This document shows positions 34,711-45,512 of a stretch of 64,000 nucleotides of DNA, in pieces. The first letter of the stretch is position 1. The number at the start of each line of letters is the position of its first letter. A program made the translations under genes and the position numbers. The DNA is taken from NCBI GenBank assembly GCA_030770535.1, contig JASVEC010000032.1, positions 1 to 64,000 of the forward strand, read 5' to 3'. The DNA comes from Batkoa obscura (taxonomy: Eukaryota > Entomophthoromycota > Entomophthoromycetes > Entomophthorales > Batkoaceae). The notes beneath the pieces are model-generated. The model was not told the DNA's origin and ran no database searches. It worked only from the letters and a program-made list of their open reading frames with translations.

Positions 34711-35610
34711 TTACTTATATCTATAATTTATTTTTTGACAATAGCAGACAAAAGTAGACCCGAAGTCATTACTGCTTGGGGTTGTATAGTTTAGAATCAA
34801 CTCTTGATGAGGCAGTATATTTTGACCAGAATAAATTGCTAGATGTTGATTAAGGATATCTACATTCCCTTTTAAATACTAATTTAGAATAAAACCATTA
34901 TAGTTATATCATATTATTTTATTTTACCAGTACAACTTTTAAATTTTGTTCATAAGAATGATTAAAAATCTTACTATATTACAATAGTATAGTGTACCTA
35001 TTTTACATGTAAAACCAATTATTATAAACTGTTTTAAACTTAAATTATCCTTTGATTTTATTTTTCATATTATTATATATATTATAATCTAACCTAAATA
35101 TATAAAAATACCCATATAATTGTATTATCTTTGCTCTACGCTGAACTACATTTACATTTATAATTTGTCCAATATAAAACAAAACAAGATTTATCTTTTT
35201 AAAAAAGAAATTCACACTTAACTCTCCAACCTTTATTTTCGGTTCTAAATAACTATAAAAGTATTAATATATTATTATGTCGGTAATAATATAAAATTTA
35301 TATGAATCTTTTCTTTCAGTTTGTTTTTGAATTCCTCTTGACTTACAGTTTTCTGCAGCACACGAACAATAATCTCCACATTCATATATGTTTCTGAAAT
35401 AATTTGATATATCTTCTATATATATTAGTTGAGCTGTATTTTATAGTTAAGATAATAAATATAACAAATAACAGATTACTATAATTTGATGGACAACATG
35501 AATAGCTATTGTTAAGCTATTATATATTTAAGTCAAAAGAATGGTCAAAATTACTGAACAATCATTTGTACAAGAACAGCCTCGTTGCTTCTCTTCAGTA
35601 AAAAAGTTTT
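34711..35610 (-). pseudogene. Suv39-like SET-domain methyltransferase, pseudogene A
   Basis: Remnant of an H3K9-type histone methyltransferase (Suv39/Clr4 group), in order on the minus strand: pre-SET pieces RGCSCTNDC and NIYECGDYCSCAAENCKSRG; SET start FRTENKGWRV; FYIGQIINVNVVQRRAKI (compare E-Y-[VA]-G-E-[IV]-I); NHSYEQNLKVV (compare N-H-S-C-D-P-N); ILPHQELILNY (compare G-E-E-L-x-[FL]-[DN]-Y). These pieces lie in more than one frame with intervening stops and no splice arrangement that joins them cleanly, so the copy is broken by several lesions. Catalytic motif residues have drifted too (C-D-P to Y-E-Q). It is clearly different from pseudogene B at 57.9 kb. A MITE lies just upstream at 35795. 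Confidence 0.75.
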
Positions 35611-35794
35611 TATTTTTATTTTTAGTAACACCCCTACTTTATATTAGAAAAAGAACAGTGTCTAAGTAGAATATTGGATTACTTCTATATTTGGTAAGAA
35701 TTCTGAGTATTTCCTTGCCTCTTCAAATTGAAAATTAGGTCCAGCTTTGATCTCTATTCCATCCCATGCTTCTTCGATTTAGGAATATACATAT

Positions 35795-35892
35795 GAGGGT
35801 GTTTTTTTTGACTTCATTATTTTTTCCATTTTTAAGCGCTATTTAAGCAGAAAATTTGTTAATAAAATCCTTAAACACAAAAATACATCCCC
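35795..35892 (-). mobile_element. MITE copy
   Basis: Reverse copy, GAGGGTG to CATCCCC, flanked by ATAT on both sides. Confidence 0.9.
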
Positions 35893-36302
35893 ATATAATT
35901 ATTTTGGATTTTTTTCTTTAACAAGAATAACTTGATTCAAATACACTTACTTTTCTTTAATATTGTAGTTATTTATTCTTTGTTCTCAAAAATTTAATAT
36001 GGCACTTGATGACAGCCTTGTTATTATCAATAAATTTATCAATAAAGTTAAGTTCAATTTAAAAGAATTTATAAACTTTAACAACTGCAACTCTTCAAAA
36101 GAAGCTGATATTTATTTTTCGTTGTGAGGCCCACATGTCCTTTTTGTGCACCTTATGTATGTCTAATGAAGGCTTGTATATTCTTCATCAAGCCTAGTGA
36201 TTAAGTTTAAGTTTAAGTTTAAGCTATTGCTATTGTAACAAATTTTATTTGTAATATCAAAGTATAACTGTAATTCTGATGGTTCTGGTCTATAAAAGAT
36301 AA
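35893..36302. other. Gene-free spacer with short (AAGTTT)n
   Basis: AT-rich, with about three AAGTTT units near 36207-36225. No gene seen. Confidence 0.5.
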
Positions 36303-36500
36303 GGAAATGGGGCTGTTTTTTTTAGTTTCATTATTTTTCCATTTTTTAAGCGCTATTTATGTGGAAAAATTGTCAGTAAAATTCTTAAATACAAAAATAC
36401 ATCCCCAAATGTATTTGTGTTTAATAATTTTACTAGCAATTTTTCCATTCAAATAGTGTTTAAAGATGGAAAAAGTAATGAAGCCAAAAAAAACACTCTT
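36303..36500 (+). mobile_element. MITE copy interrupted by a second MITE, ATAA duplication
   Basis: The outer forward element (GGAAATGTATTTGTG ... CACTCTT) is flanked by ATAA at 36299-36302 and 36501-36504. A second copy is inserted six bases from its left end. Subtracting the insert and one 4-bp duplication leaves 96 bp, the normal family length. Confidence 0.9.
36309..36406 (-). mobile_element. MITE copy nested in 36303-36500, AAAT duplication
   Basis: Reverse copy, GGGGCTG to CATCCCC, flanked by AAAT at 36305-36308 and 36407-36410. Confidence 0.92.
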
Positions 36501-36926
36501 ATAAAATCTTTTTCTTTGAAAGCTACAAGCCCTTTATGGTCTATCAATTTCTTTAAATTTTCCATCTTTAAAAAAATTAGTTTTATATTCTCAAATATTA
36601 ATATATAAAAAAGCAAAAGTTTATAGTCATTTTATAATGATTATTTTCAAATTGGGATGTAGTTTTTAGTTTCAAATAATTACTTAAACCTTACTCTATT
36701 TGTAATACTAAATGACCTATGAGGATCACTAATAGTAATAATGATTGATAAAACTTAGATGTAATTTTAAAAATAATGTACATTATTAATATTTAATTTA
36801 TATTAAAAGCCTAATTTTAGACACTTAAATATAAAATTTACTTTAAAACAAAAGCTAAAAAAAATCAATAAACAAATAAGGGATAAGTTAATCTATCTAA
36901 TTTCAAGCAGTTTACTTTTTAATAAA
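36501..36926. promoter_or_regulatory. MED9 upstream region
   Basis: AT-rich promoter side of MED9. A short GGGATGTAGTTTTTAG near 36655 may be a MITE end fragment. Confidence 0.4.
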
Positions 36927-37534
36927 ATGGAAGCAAAAACAATAAATATTAAAAAACAATCAAGTACCCCAGAAGGTAGCAAAGAAAATGAAGATTTTGA
37001 TATTGATGAAACAATGAAGACGTTAGATCAAAGTACAACTTTACTACCCAAAGTATTTAATTTTGTAAATTTAATGGGTGATAAATTTGAACATGAACAA
37101 ACGAAAAGAAAAGTAATATTTCAAAATATAAATGGTTGCTTTTAACTCATATTCTAGTTATCTGAGCTTACTGATGCTTATAAGAATATCCATGAGGCTA
37201 TTGAAAAGCTTCCAGGGATGGATTTATCTATTGAAGAACAAGAAAAAGTTTTAATTAAAGAAGAAGAAAACTTAAAGAAAAAAAGGTAAATAAATTTAAT
37301 AGTTTTGAATTAAGATTTATCATCATTAATAGAATAAAAGTTGAAAAGTATAAAAACCTGCCTATTTTTAAAACAAGTCTTGCTACTTTATCACCAGAGA
37401 TCGTTAGTAACCAATCAACATCTATAACACTACATACTGATATAAAAGAAGAAGCAAATCAAGTTGGTAATTCAAAAATGAATGAACAAGTGGAAAATGA
37501 TTTAAATTATGTTAATGGGACTAACGGAAAATAG
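36927..37534 (+). CDS. MED9: Mediator complex subunit 9
   Basis: Middle-module subunit of the RNA polymerase II Mediator. Three exons: 36927-37112, 37158-37285, 37333-37534, giving 171 aa. The core matches MED9: STTLLPKVFNFVNLMGD (compare the human Y-S-F-L-P-L-V-H-N-I-I block), then LSELTDAYKNIHEAIEKLPG, MDLSIEEQEKVLIKEEENLK and KKKRIKVEKYKNLPIF, aligning with the human M-P-G-I-H-L-S-P-E-Q-Q coiled-coil segment. The acidic N-terminus and Asn/Ser-rich tail are not conserved. The short core makes MED9 the best but not the only possible call. Confidence 0.78.
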
Positions 37535-37943
37535 ATAAGAAAAACAAAGATAGATGAGAGTATGTAGGATTCATTAAGATAGGCTATTCAAATGATGATC
37601 TAAAAAGTTTTATTTACAAATTAAATATGAAATATAATAAATATTGCTTTATAGTTTTATGAGTTAGTTCTATTTTAATTTTTTTTTGTTGAATATTATT
37701 AACTTGATTTATAATCAATGATTAGTAAACAACAAATGTGCTTAATATTTAAAATATAATAAAAATGAGAGTAATATAAATAAACTTTAAAAATACAATA
37801 TAAATCATAATAGTTATAAATCCCATTCAAAATTAAAATTATTATAGTAAAATTTATTAAACTAAGCTCATTTACTGTACCAAATATACGAATTTCTATT
37901 AAAAAGCAACTTTTTAATAAATACAAAAATTACAAAGCATATA
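37535..37943. other. Convergent 3' spacer
   Basis: AT-rich gap between the 3' ends of MED9 and the SP-rich gene. Nothing seen. Confidence 0.5.
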
Positions 37944-39104
37944 TCAAGGTGAGTCCGATCCCAATAACTCTTGTTTAAGTATCCTCTCTCTTATCCTAGG
38001 TGACTTCCTTTGTCCATGTTGAAATGCTCGACTGACCTTTGCCTCTGTTATAATTTTATCTTCAGCTTCTTTCATCTTTTCATCAAAAGAGGTCAATAAG
38101 TTACCATTGATCTCATGATCTGCTTGAGGTTCTTGATCTTTATTAGCTTGTCCTTTATCATCATCAAAAATAGATTCAACAACTACCTCCACACTATTTT
38201 TATTTAATTTATCTTTATTTATAGGGTTAGTTGAGTCCTTTGAACCATTTGCATATTCAGGGCTCAGTCTGGTTTTTATAGGCTTCATCAAATGCGTTGG
38301 ACTACGTCTAGTAACTCTAACTGGGCTAATTGATGACAGTCCTTTTCCAATTCTAATAGATTTACCACTTAAACCTGATGTAGCTATAGTTGGACTTTTG
38401 GCTTTTACATTAAATAAAATGGGTGAGCTCTTTGTTTTGGTGTTTGCTTTTATTAAATTAATGTCTTCTTCATTCATCTTTTCAGGTGATCGGTCACTTC
38501 TCTTAGTTTTACTTCTATTGCCTTCTTGTGATTTTGATAGGGAAATTGGAAGGGAGGGCACTGCACCATTCCGTGTTGGAGAAAGAGGTGACTTGAATTT
38601 AATAGGACTCTTACTTTTAGGTGAAACGGAAGGCTTTGATTCTGTTTTTTTCTCCTCAATTACTTGTATTTGACTTTTGACTATAAATGGATTTACAGAT
38701 TCTGGTTTCAATATCCCAATAGATAAATAATAATTATATCTGAGCATCCATAATTGCTTTTCCAAAAATGAAAGTTGTGACTTACGTCCTTTATTTCTCA
38801 ATGCTAAACTTCTTCTAAAAGCTAAAGCGGGGCTCATATTAATGAGTGGATTTACCTGCTTTCCATTTACTCCCTGGCTACCTAGCATGATTGTCTTTGG
38901 AGTTTGTAAACCTGAAAGCGGACTTCTTATTTTTGGCAATGTTTTATTTATGTTATTAACAACTACTTGCTTTTTAGCCAGTATATTGTTTGTTTGCTTA
39001 GTGGAATTAAAGTTTAGAGAAAACGCTACTTTTGATCTATTAATTACAGGTTTGATTGTTTTTTGTATTCCTGTTAAAATCTCATTATCTTTCGTGGTTC
39101 CCAT
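37944..39104 (-). CDS. Unknown SP/TP-rich basic protein
   Basis: 386 aa in one exon; not recognised. It is low-complexity, Ser/Lys/Pro-rich and probably disordered throughout. About fifteen Ser-Pro or Thr-Pro sites occur, many in basic settings (SPKSKSPIKFKSPLSPTRNG, TRRSPTHLMKPIKTRLSPEY), as expected for a cyclin-dependent or MAP kinase substrate. A short structured block, SQLSFLEKQLWMLRYNYYLS with IGILKPE, may be a helix. The C-terminus has a coiled-coil-like segment (FDEKMKEAEDKIITEAKVSR) and basic RKSPRIRERILKQEL. A nuclear or chromatin-linked role is a guess. The long open frame in AT-rich DNA supports a real gene. Confidence 0.7.
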   Translation of the reverse strand: MGTTKDNEILTGIQKTIKPVINRSKVAFSLNFNSTKQTNNILAKKQVVVNNINKTLPKIRSPLSGLQTPKTIMLGSQGVNGKQVNPLINMSPALAFRRSLALRNKGRKSQLSFLEKQLWMLRYNYYLSIGILKPESVNPFIVKSQIQVIEEKKTESKPSVSPKSKSPIKFKSPLSPTRNGAVPSLPISLSKSQEGNRSKTKRSDRSPEKMNEEDINLIKANTKTKSSPILFNVKAKSPTIATSGLSGKSIRIGKGLSSISPVRVTRRSPTHLMKPIKTRLSPEYANGSKDSTNPINKDKLNKNSVEVVVESIFDDDKGQANKDQEPQADHEINGNLLTSFDEKMKEAEDKIITEAKVSRAFQHGQRKSPRIRERILKQELLGSDSP

Positions 39105-39892
39105 TTAACTATTTGATATTATGTATAAAAAGAGGTATCAAATGCTTAGCGTTATTATCGTTTAATTAGTGATAATAACCTAATTATTCTAACAAATAAA
39201 AAAAATGATTAAATTTATTATCAAATCAATACAATCAATAAAAACAACAAGTACAAAAAATTCCCATAATTGGATTATTGTCTTATTTTATCAATTGTTC
39301 GATATTCGGATTAAATAATTTAAAATTATACAACAAAGAAATCAAATTTAAGATTCTAACATTACAATATAATTATTTAAATGATAAAAATAAATACTAG
39401 AAAATCAAGTATGCTTTCTAAACCTAGATTTGTATTATCGATTTTAATATAAATAAACAAATTAATTAAATAATACAAATTATATTGATAAAAAATAAAA
39501 AAATCTAAAATCTAAAACCCAAAATTAACTCAATATTATAAAATAATAATATGTATTGTTTATTAATTAATGGGTATATTTTATATAACTTTTTAAAATT
39601 ATTTGATAAATTTAAAAACTATTTAATTTGTTTGAATTTGATTTCTAAAAGTTTACTCAACTAAAAATACTGATAGCTATCATAGATATTATTGTATGAA
39701 TTTTCAGACTTCAAAAATAGCTCAAACTCTACATACAAAACACTTCAACACTATCAAAATACTTTATACCTGTTATGTTAAGTTTAAAATAAAACGATGA
39801 AATAAAGACAGTATGAAAACACAATACTTAAATAATAACCTTACTAATTTAAAGTAACCATTATTTCCCGTAATTTATTTTTTTATATAACA
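39105..39892. other. Intergenic spacer
   Basis: Very AT-rich; the upstream side of the SP-rich gene and 3' side of ASF1. No feature recognised. Confidence 0.5.
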
Positions 39893-40678
39893 CTATTCTT
39901 CCATATCATTAAAATCTTCTTCTTCATCTTCTTCCATTTCGCCATTACCTTCTAAATCATCCAATTCTAAAGCTGGTAAATTATCTGCTTCAGGTTGAGG
40001 AGGTGGCATATTATCTTCAATTCCATCCCTAAAAATTATTAAATAAATATAAATAACTACTAATTACCAAACTTCAATTTTTAAAAAAAAAAAATTTACC
40101 ATGGGATTGGAAACCTAGTTACTTTTGGTTTATCTGAAACTAATCTTACTAAGTGTTCATATGCAATATTTTGTGGTGGATTAATTTGTAACTCTTGGAC
40201 ATTGTATTCTGCTTTAATCAGATAAGAACATCTTAAAAACTCCCTATCCCTGTATTGACATTTTAAATAAATAGCAGTATAATCCAATACATCATCTGGG
40301 TTTAATTTGTTTGTATCTGGTCCTTTAGTCTATATCATTTTATTTATTATTTCTATTTAATTGCTTCTTCCTGCTTTATCAGTTTACCTCCATTACAAAC
40401 TTATTAACACCAACTGGTACTGGGCCAACTAAAAGTGAATCTAATTCTTGATCCCATTCTTTATTTGTTGAATGGCCAACAAAATATAAATTAAATTCCA
40501 AATCTATCAATAATAAAGTAAAAAATTAACCTATTTTAGGTAAATATCTAATCTTATATAACAACTTACCTTGTTGTAACTGACCAATACATTCAAACGT
40601 AATTTCAATTTGGAATGGTGCCAAAAAAGGGGCAGGATTATTTAAAATGGAGATGTTTAAAATATTTACTACACTCAT
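39893..40678 (-). CDS. ASF1: Histone chaperone ASF1
   Basis: H3-H4 chaperone for nucleosome assembly and disassembly, working with CAF-1 and HIRA; nuclear. Four exons: 40570-40678, 40388-40503, 40100-40329, 39893-40028, giving 196 aa. The immunoglobulin-like core (about 1-155) is highly conserved: [80 protein letters not shown] and VTRFPIPWD. The core is followed by a short acidic tail ([15 protein letters not shown]), as in yeast Asf1. The last intron splits the Trp codon of FPIPW. Confidence 0.95.
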
Positions 40679-41395
40679 TTTAATTTAAAAGTATTTTAAA
40701 AACTAATCATTGTCTATATTACTATACTTCCCTTTTCTAAACCAATCATCTTTAAATACCTCACTATTACTTCCCTAAATATACTATATTTAGCAGCATC
40801 AATAATGAGTACGGATTGGTTTGTTATTATGGTACACTTTATTTAAATAAAATATGATATTTAAATGTTAAATTGTAATACATTTAACACAATATTTGAA
40901 CTTATAATATACTTTAATACTTTATTTATGATATGATTATTCATTATATTTTAATTTAACATTTATTTTAATTTAGTATTTATTTTATTAAATAACTTGT
41001 AAATTTTATTTAAATAAAATTTGATTACGTTTTATCTTAAAATTAAAATTAAAATCTAATATTTAAAATAACTATTCTGATATTTAAAGAGTAAATTACA
41101 GATGTGATTATTACATTATAAATATTAGCACTACCACAAGCTCTTAAAACAAAGCTATTAAAAATATTTCTAACAAGAAAAAAATAAAAAACATTCTAAT
41201 ATAATATTATAATAAAATACAATAGCCTTTTTTTAATAAACATATATAAACTACTACTTAAACCTAGGTAAAGATTTAAATAAAATTAAAACTAAATAAA
41301 GTTCATGAAAACAAAAGGCTTTAGATAAACTAATTTAAGTTATCTCAAATGAAGTTTATTAGAATTCTAAAATTAAATAAAAATTACAAATCAAT
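40679..41395. other. Intergenic spacer
   Basis: ASF1 upstream region and 3' flank of EF-3 copy 2; extremely AT-rich. It has no similarity to the flanks of EF-3 copy 1. Confidence 0.5.
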
Positions 41396-44300
41396 TTAGA
41401 TATCCCAATCTTCTTCATCATCTGATAAAGCAACACCATTCTTCTTAGCAGCCTTCTTCTTCTTATCTAAAGCTTTCTTTTCTTTACGGGAGAGTTCTTT
41501 CTTTGGTTGTTTAACTTTAATTTCATTACCAAAAGCATCTTTGACAGTTTCAACAACCTTATGTTCAAGCTTCTCTTTAACAGCTGGTTGTTTACCACCT
41601 TCAACGGTAAGTCTACCATTATCAACAAACCATTTTTCTGGACATAATTTAACGAATTCAGTGTTATGGGTAATCATGATAACACCACCTTCGAAACAGT
41701 CCATAGCATTGGCAAGAGCACCAAGAGAATCACGATCCAAGTAATTGGTAGGTTCGTCCATCACTAATAAATGAGGATGATCCCACATAGCAGCTGCTAA
41801 TACAACCTTGACCTTTTGACCTCCAGAGAGACCACGAATACGAGAGTGAGTAGCAAATTCAGCATCAAGACCAACATCGGAAAGATGTTTTTGAATATTG
41901 GCTGAAGTAAGAGGACGAGCGTAAAGACCAGCACGAGCAGCTTCTTTATCATCGTAGGCTTGTACGATCTTTTGGAAACCCCATTGTTCAAGTTGATCAC
42001 GAGGGATCCATACATTATCATCATAAGATTTACCAACCCATTTAATTTCGTATTCGAAAGATTTCTTGAGTTTTCTACGTCCAAAGATGTTTTCAATTTG
42101 GTATTTTTCACCTTCATAGACAACAACCTTTTCCATTTGAATCTTATCTTCATCGGACATTTGACGAGTTTCCTTTTCTAACAATTCTCTATCTTCACCA
42201 TATTGGTAACGCCATTGAATATATTGATTAGGAGTTTTGTCAAGATGACGTTCTAAATGATGGAAAGCATGTTGTGCAACATAAGCAACACGTAACATAG
42301 GATGTTTCCATACTTCACCTTCAGTAGTATTCATTTCACCAGTTAAAATTTTAACAAGGGTAGATTTACCAGCACCGTTACGACCATGAATAACTACACG
42401 AGAAGAAAGAGAACATTGAAGCGACATATCATAAAGAATTTGACGATCGGTTCCTGGATAGGTAAAGTTAATTCCAGAAAGTTTAATAATAGCCTTATCT
42501 TTAGATTTAACACCTTCAAGGAAACCAGGAGTAGGGAAAGAGAATTTGACAGATGAAGCAGAGAGATCATAATAAGTTCTAGCTTCTGGAACTTTACGTA
42601 CAAATTCTGAGAGATTACCTTTGTAAATCTTAAGCTTACGGTTTTCATAATGAATGAAACCAGTACATACATTCTCTAAGAAACCAGAGTCATGGGAAAC
42701 AATGATGGAAGTGACATCTGGAAGAGAAGTAAGGTAATTTTCTAACCAAGCGACATTGGTAGTATCTAAATGATTGGTAGGTTCATCCAACATAAGAATA
42801 TCTGGTTTAGCAAGAAGAGCACGGGAAAGTTCAACCTTCATCTTCCAACCACCGGAAAGAGAAGTTACTGGGTTAAGCATCATATCTTCACTGAATCCAA
42901 CGGAAGCAAGAAGAGTCTTAACTTCTTCAACAGTATGAGCACCATTGTTACAGAGATAATCAATTGGGTTGATATCAGAGTCATCACCTTGAAGGGAATG
43001 TTCAACAAAGACAGTCTTCAATTCATCTGGGGATGGGAAACCATCAAGTTGACCATTGGCAATAGCACGCATAAGAGTAGATTTACCAGCACCATTTGGA
43101 CCACAAAGACCATAACGACGACCTTTATAAAGCTTGAAACTAGTATTATTTAAAAGAATTAAAGCACCATAAGCAAGAGAGAAAGAACAGTCACAAAGGA
43201 CAACACCATCATCTTCTTCTTCAACTGGGGCAGTTTCTTTAAGAACACGTTCATGTTCAGCAACACAAAGCTTAAGGAAAGATTGACAAAGAGAATCGGT
43301 TTGATCTTTAAGAATCCAACTAAGATAAGGAGTAAAGATTTGAGAACTCCAATCTTCTAATTCAAAATTTTGAATATCTACTGATTGGACAGAAAGAGTA
43401 GCAGCATAATTGACAGCAATCTTAACAAGTTTGTTATCTTCGATTGGAGAACCAGTAGCTTGAGAAACGAGAGAAGCAAGAGTGGAACGAACCATTTCAG
43501 TACGTTTAGCAAAAGCTTCAGTAGCTGAAGATTTGTTACCACCAGCACCTACACGAAGAAGAGTAGCATGAGCACGTTTGACAACATTGACACACTCTGG
43601 GTCAGATACTACTTCAATGGTTTTTTCAAGACCTGGAAGAAGTTTTGGTAAAAATTGCTCAGCATCAGCTGGGTTATCAACAAGTTTACACATGTTATCA
43701 ATAATGACAGCAGTGACACGCTTAATGGAAGTAAGACGTTCATTTAAACCACGAACTAAAAGAGGAACCATAATAGAAAGAGTTGGGGCTTCTACAGCAC
43801 GTACAAAAGTGGTAGAACCAAGTTTGTAAATGGTTTCTGGAACTTGAGTTGGATCAGCGATACAGTTAATAAGATGAGGAAGGAAAGGTTCAATATCACC
43901 ATTTCCTACACATCCAGTAACTGAAGTCATACAAGCTTTAGCAGCAGTTTTAACTTGTGGTTTAGAATCCCACATTGCATCAGAAACGACAGGAAGAATA
44001 TCTTTTAAGTTATCTTGTACTTGACGATGAGCAATGGTTGGAAGAGAAGCAATAAGGTTAAGAGAACCTTCTTTGGTTTGCCATTTCTTGTTGAGCTCAA
44101 GTGCTTCGAATAAAGTTGGGAGAATAGCCTTAACAGAATTTGGAGAAAGGATTGAGATAAGAGCTTTAGCAGTTTCATCAGCAGCTTGACGAACAACAGT
44201 AACTTTATCAGAAAGACATTCGAGGATATTAGTTAATACAGAAACAATGAATGGTTCAGCTGGTTGACCAACGGTATTGATAATAGCGGTATAAGTATAA

Positions 44301-44539
44301 AGAGTACCTTCACGTACATCGGATGATTTTGAAAGAGTATTTTGGTCTAATTTTTCAAGGAGATCATCAGCAGCAAAAGCACCAACGCCATTAGCTTTGA
44401 TGGACTCAGCAATTTCATTAGCAGCTTTTTTGAGGTCTTCAGTACCTTTAACGGAAGAAAGGGCTTTAAGAGATTCAGATACAGCTGGAGCAGCTGAAAT
44501 TGAAAGATTGGAGAGTTCTTGATGGAGAGTACTAGCCAT
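41396..44539 (-). CDS. TEF3: Translation elongation factor 3, copy 2
   Basis: 1047 aa, one exon, with the same domain order as copy 1 (all ATPase motifs shifted by three residues). It begins MASTLHQELSNLSISAA where copy 1 begins MSSIYNLNQELNNLSISA. The first ~165 codons differ from copy 1 at many amino acid and silent sites. From position 44055 to 41403 the DNA equals copy 1, with silent sites also identical wherever I compared and no length difference. Identity stops five to six bases before the stop codon. The two genes lie in opposite orientation about 19 kb apart. Both look functional. In yeast the EF-3 paralogues YEF3 and HEF3 are differently expressed, so the two promoters here may also divide expression. 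Confidence 0.97.
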   Translation of the reverse strand: MASTLHQELSNLSISAAPAVSESLKALSSVKGTEDLKKAANEIAESIKANGVGAFAADDLLEKLDQNTLSKSSDVREGTLYTYTAIINTVGQPAEPFIVSVLTNILECLSDKVTVVRQAADETAKALISILSPNSVKAILPTLFEALELNKKWQTKEGSLNLIASLPTIAHRQVQDNLKDILPVVSDAMWDSKPQVKTAAKACMTSVTGCVGNGDIEPFLPHLINCIADPTQVPETIYKLGSTTFVRAVEAPTLSIMVPLLVRGLNERLTSIKRVTAVIIDNMCKLVDNPADAEQFLPKLLPGLEKTIEVVSDPECVNVVKRAHATLLRVGAGGNKSSATEAFAKRTEMVRSTLASLVSQATGSPIEDNKLVKIAVNYAATLSVQSVDIQNFELEDWSSQIFTPYLSWILKDQTDSLCQSFLKLCVAEHERVLKETAPVEEEDDGVVLCDCSFSLAYGALILLNNTSFKLYKGRRYGLCGPNGAGKSTLMRAIANGQLDGFPSPDELKTVFVEHSLQGDDSDINPIDYLCNNGAHTVEEVKTLLASVGFSEDMMLNPVTSLSGGWKMKVELSRALLAKPDILMLDEPTNHLDTTNVAWLENYLTSLPDVTSIIVSHDSGFLENVCTGFIHYENRKLKIYKGNLSEFVRKVPEARTYYDLSASSVKFSFPTPGFLEGVKSKDKAIIKLSGINFTYPGTDRQILYDMSLQCSLSSRVVIHGRNGAGKSTLVKILTGEMNTTEGEVWKHPMLRVAYVAQHAFHHLERHLDKTPNQYIQWRYQYGEDRELLEKETRQMSDEDKIQMEKVVVYEGEKYQIENIFGRRKLKKSFEYEIKWVGKSYDDNVWIPRDQLEQWGFQKIVQAYDDKEAARAGLYARPLTSANIQKHLSDVGLDAEFATHSRIRGLSGGQKVKVVLAAAMWDHPHLLVMDEPTNYLDRDSLGALANAMDCFEGGVIMITHNTEFVKLCPEKWFVDNGRLTVEGGKQPAVKEKLEHKVVETVKDAFGNEIKVKQPKKELSRKEKKALDKKKKAAKKNGVALSDDEEDWDI

Positions 44540-45091
44540 TATCAGTATTAATTATCTATTTCTAAAATCAAAGTGACAACTATAGTTCCTTAATTTACTG
44601 CTTCAAACCAGCAAAGGGCAAACCTTCAAATTTCTACAAAATTTCATTTTATTGAATTTTCGGTAATTGTAAGCTTAGGAGCTATAGCCAATAATATCAC
44701 TATGGATCGATATAATCAAATTATATAATGGTATTTGATATATTAAGTAAATGATTTGATTCTTATGGGATGGGTTAATTGATTATCTTGGTCATTTTTA
44801 TAAATTTAATTAAACTAAGGAAAGCTTGAATTCATATCCTTGAAATTTTATAATAAATTTATCCTTTATATTTTCATAAAATGGTCAAATTTAAAATTAT
44901 CCAAATCATTGGACTTACCACTTGATTTGAGTCTTATAGGTTAATATATTAAGGTTTAAAATTCTCTTGTTAAAACAGGGAACTTGATTGATACAAGATA
45001 ATCAAAGTTAAGTCTAATAAAATAGTAATACAAGAAATTTATAAAAATTTATCATTTGAAAAAATAAGAAATTAAAATGAAAAATACATAT
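44540..45091. promoter_or_regulatory. EF-3 copy 2 upstream region
   Basis: AT-rich, gene-free, not similar to the copy 1 upstream region. Confidence 0.45.
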
Positions 45092-45189
45092 GGGAATGTT
45101 ATTTTAGTTTCATTACTCTCTCTATTTTTTAAGAGCTATTTGAGTGGAAAATTTGTTAGTAAAATTCTTAAACACAAAAATACATCCCC
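45092..45189 (-). mobile_element. MITE copy
   Basis: Reverse copy, GGGAATG to CATCCCC, flanked by ATAT on both sides; 160 bp from the tRNA gene. Confidence 0.9.
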
Positions 45190-45348
45190 ATATAGTAATA
45201 ATTTAATACATATTTTTATTTAAGAATAATGAAAATTTAGGGGAGATGAACATTTAAGATACATTAAGATTAAAATCTAATAATTAAATAATACAAATTC
45301 CGATATTAACATTAATATTATAAAAAATAATAGAATAAATAAGCTGTT

Positions 45349-45420
45349 GGTTCCATGGTGTAATGGTTAGCACCCAAGGTTTTGATCCTTGTAATCCGAG
45401 TTCGATTCTCGGTGGGACCT
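45349..45420 (+). tRNA. tRNA-Gln (UUG)
   Basis: 72-nt cloverleaf without intron. Acceptor GGTTCCA pairs with TGGGACC (one G-U), the anticodon stem CAAGG/CCTTG closes loop TTTTGAT with anticodon TTG, and the T arm is CCGAG-TTCGATT-CTCGG. The D arm TGGTGTAATGGTTAGCA is typical of eukaryotic tRNA-Gln. Discriminator base U. Confidence 0.95.
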
Positions 45421-45512
45421 TAATTTTTAGAATTTAAAAATTAAGGATCATTTTAAATAATATCAAATATAAACAAAATTGAATTTTTTTATTTATTTTT
45501 AATAAATTAAAA

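Noticed and set aside
36417-36608. Open frame of 63 aa
   Set aside because: Its first half is MITE sequence.
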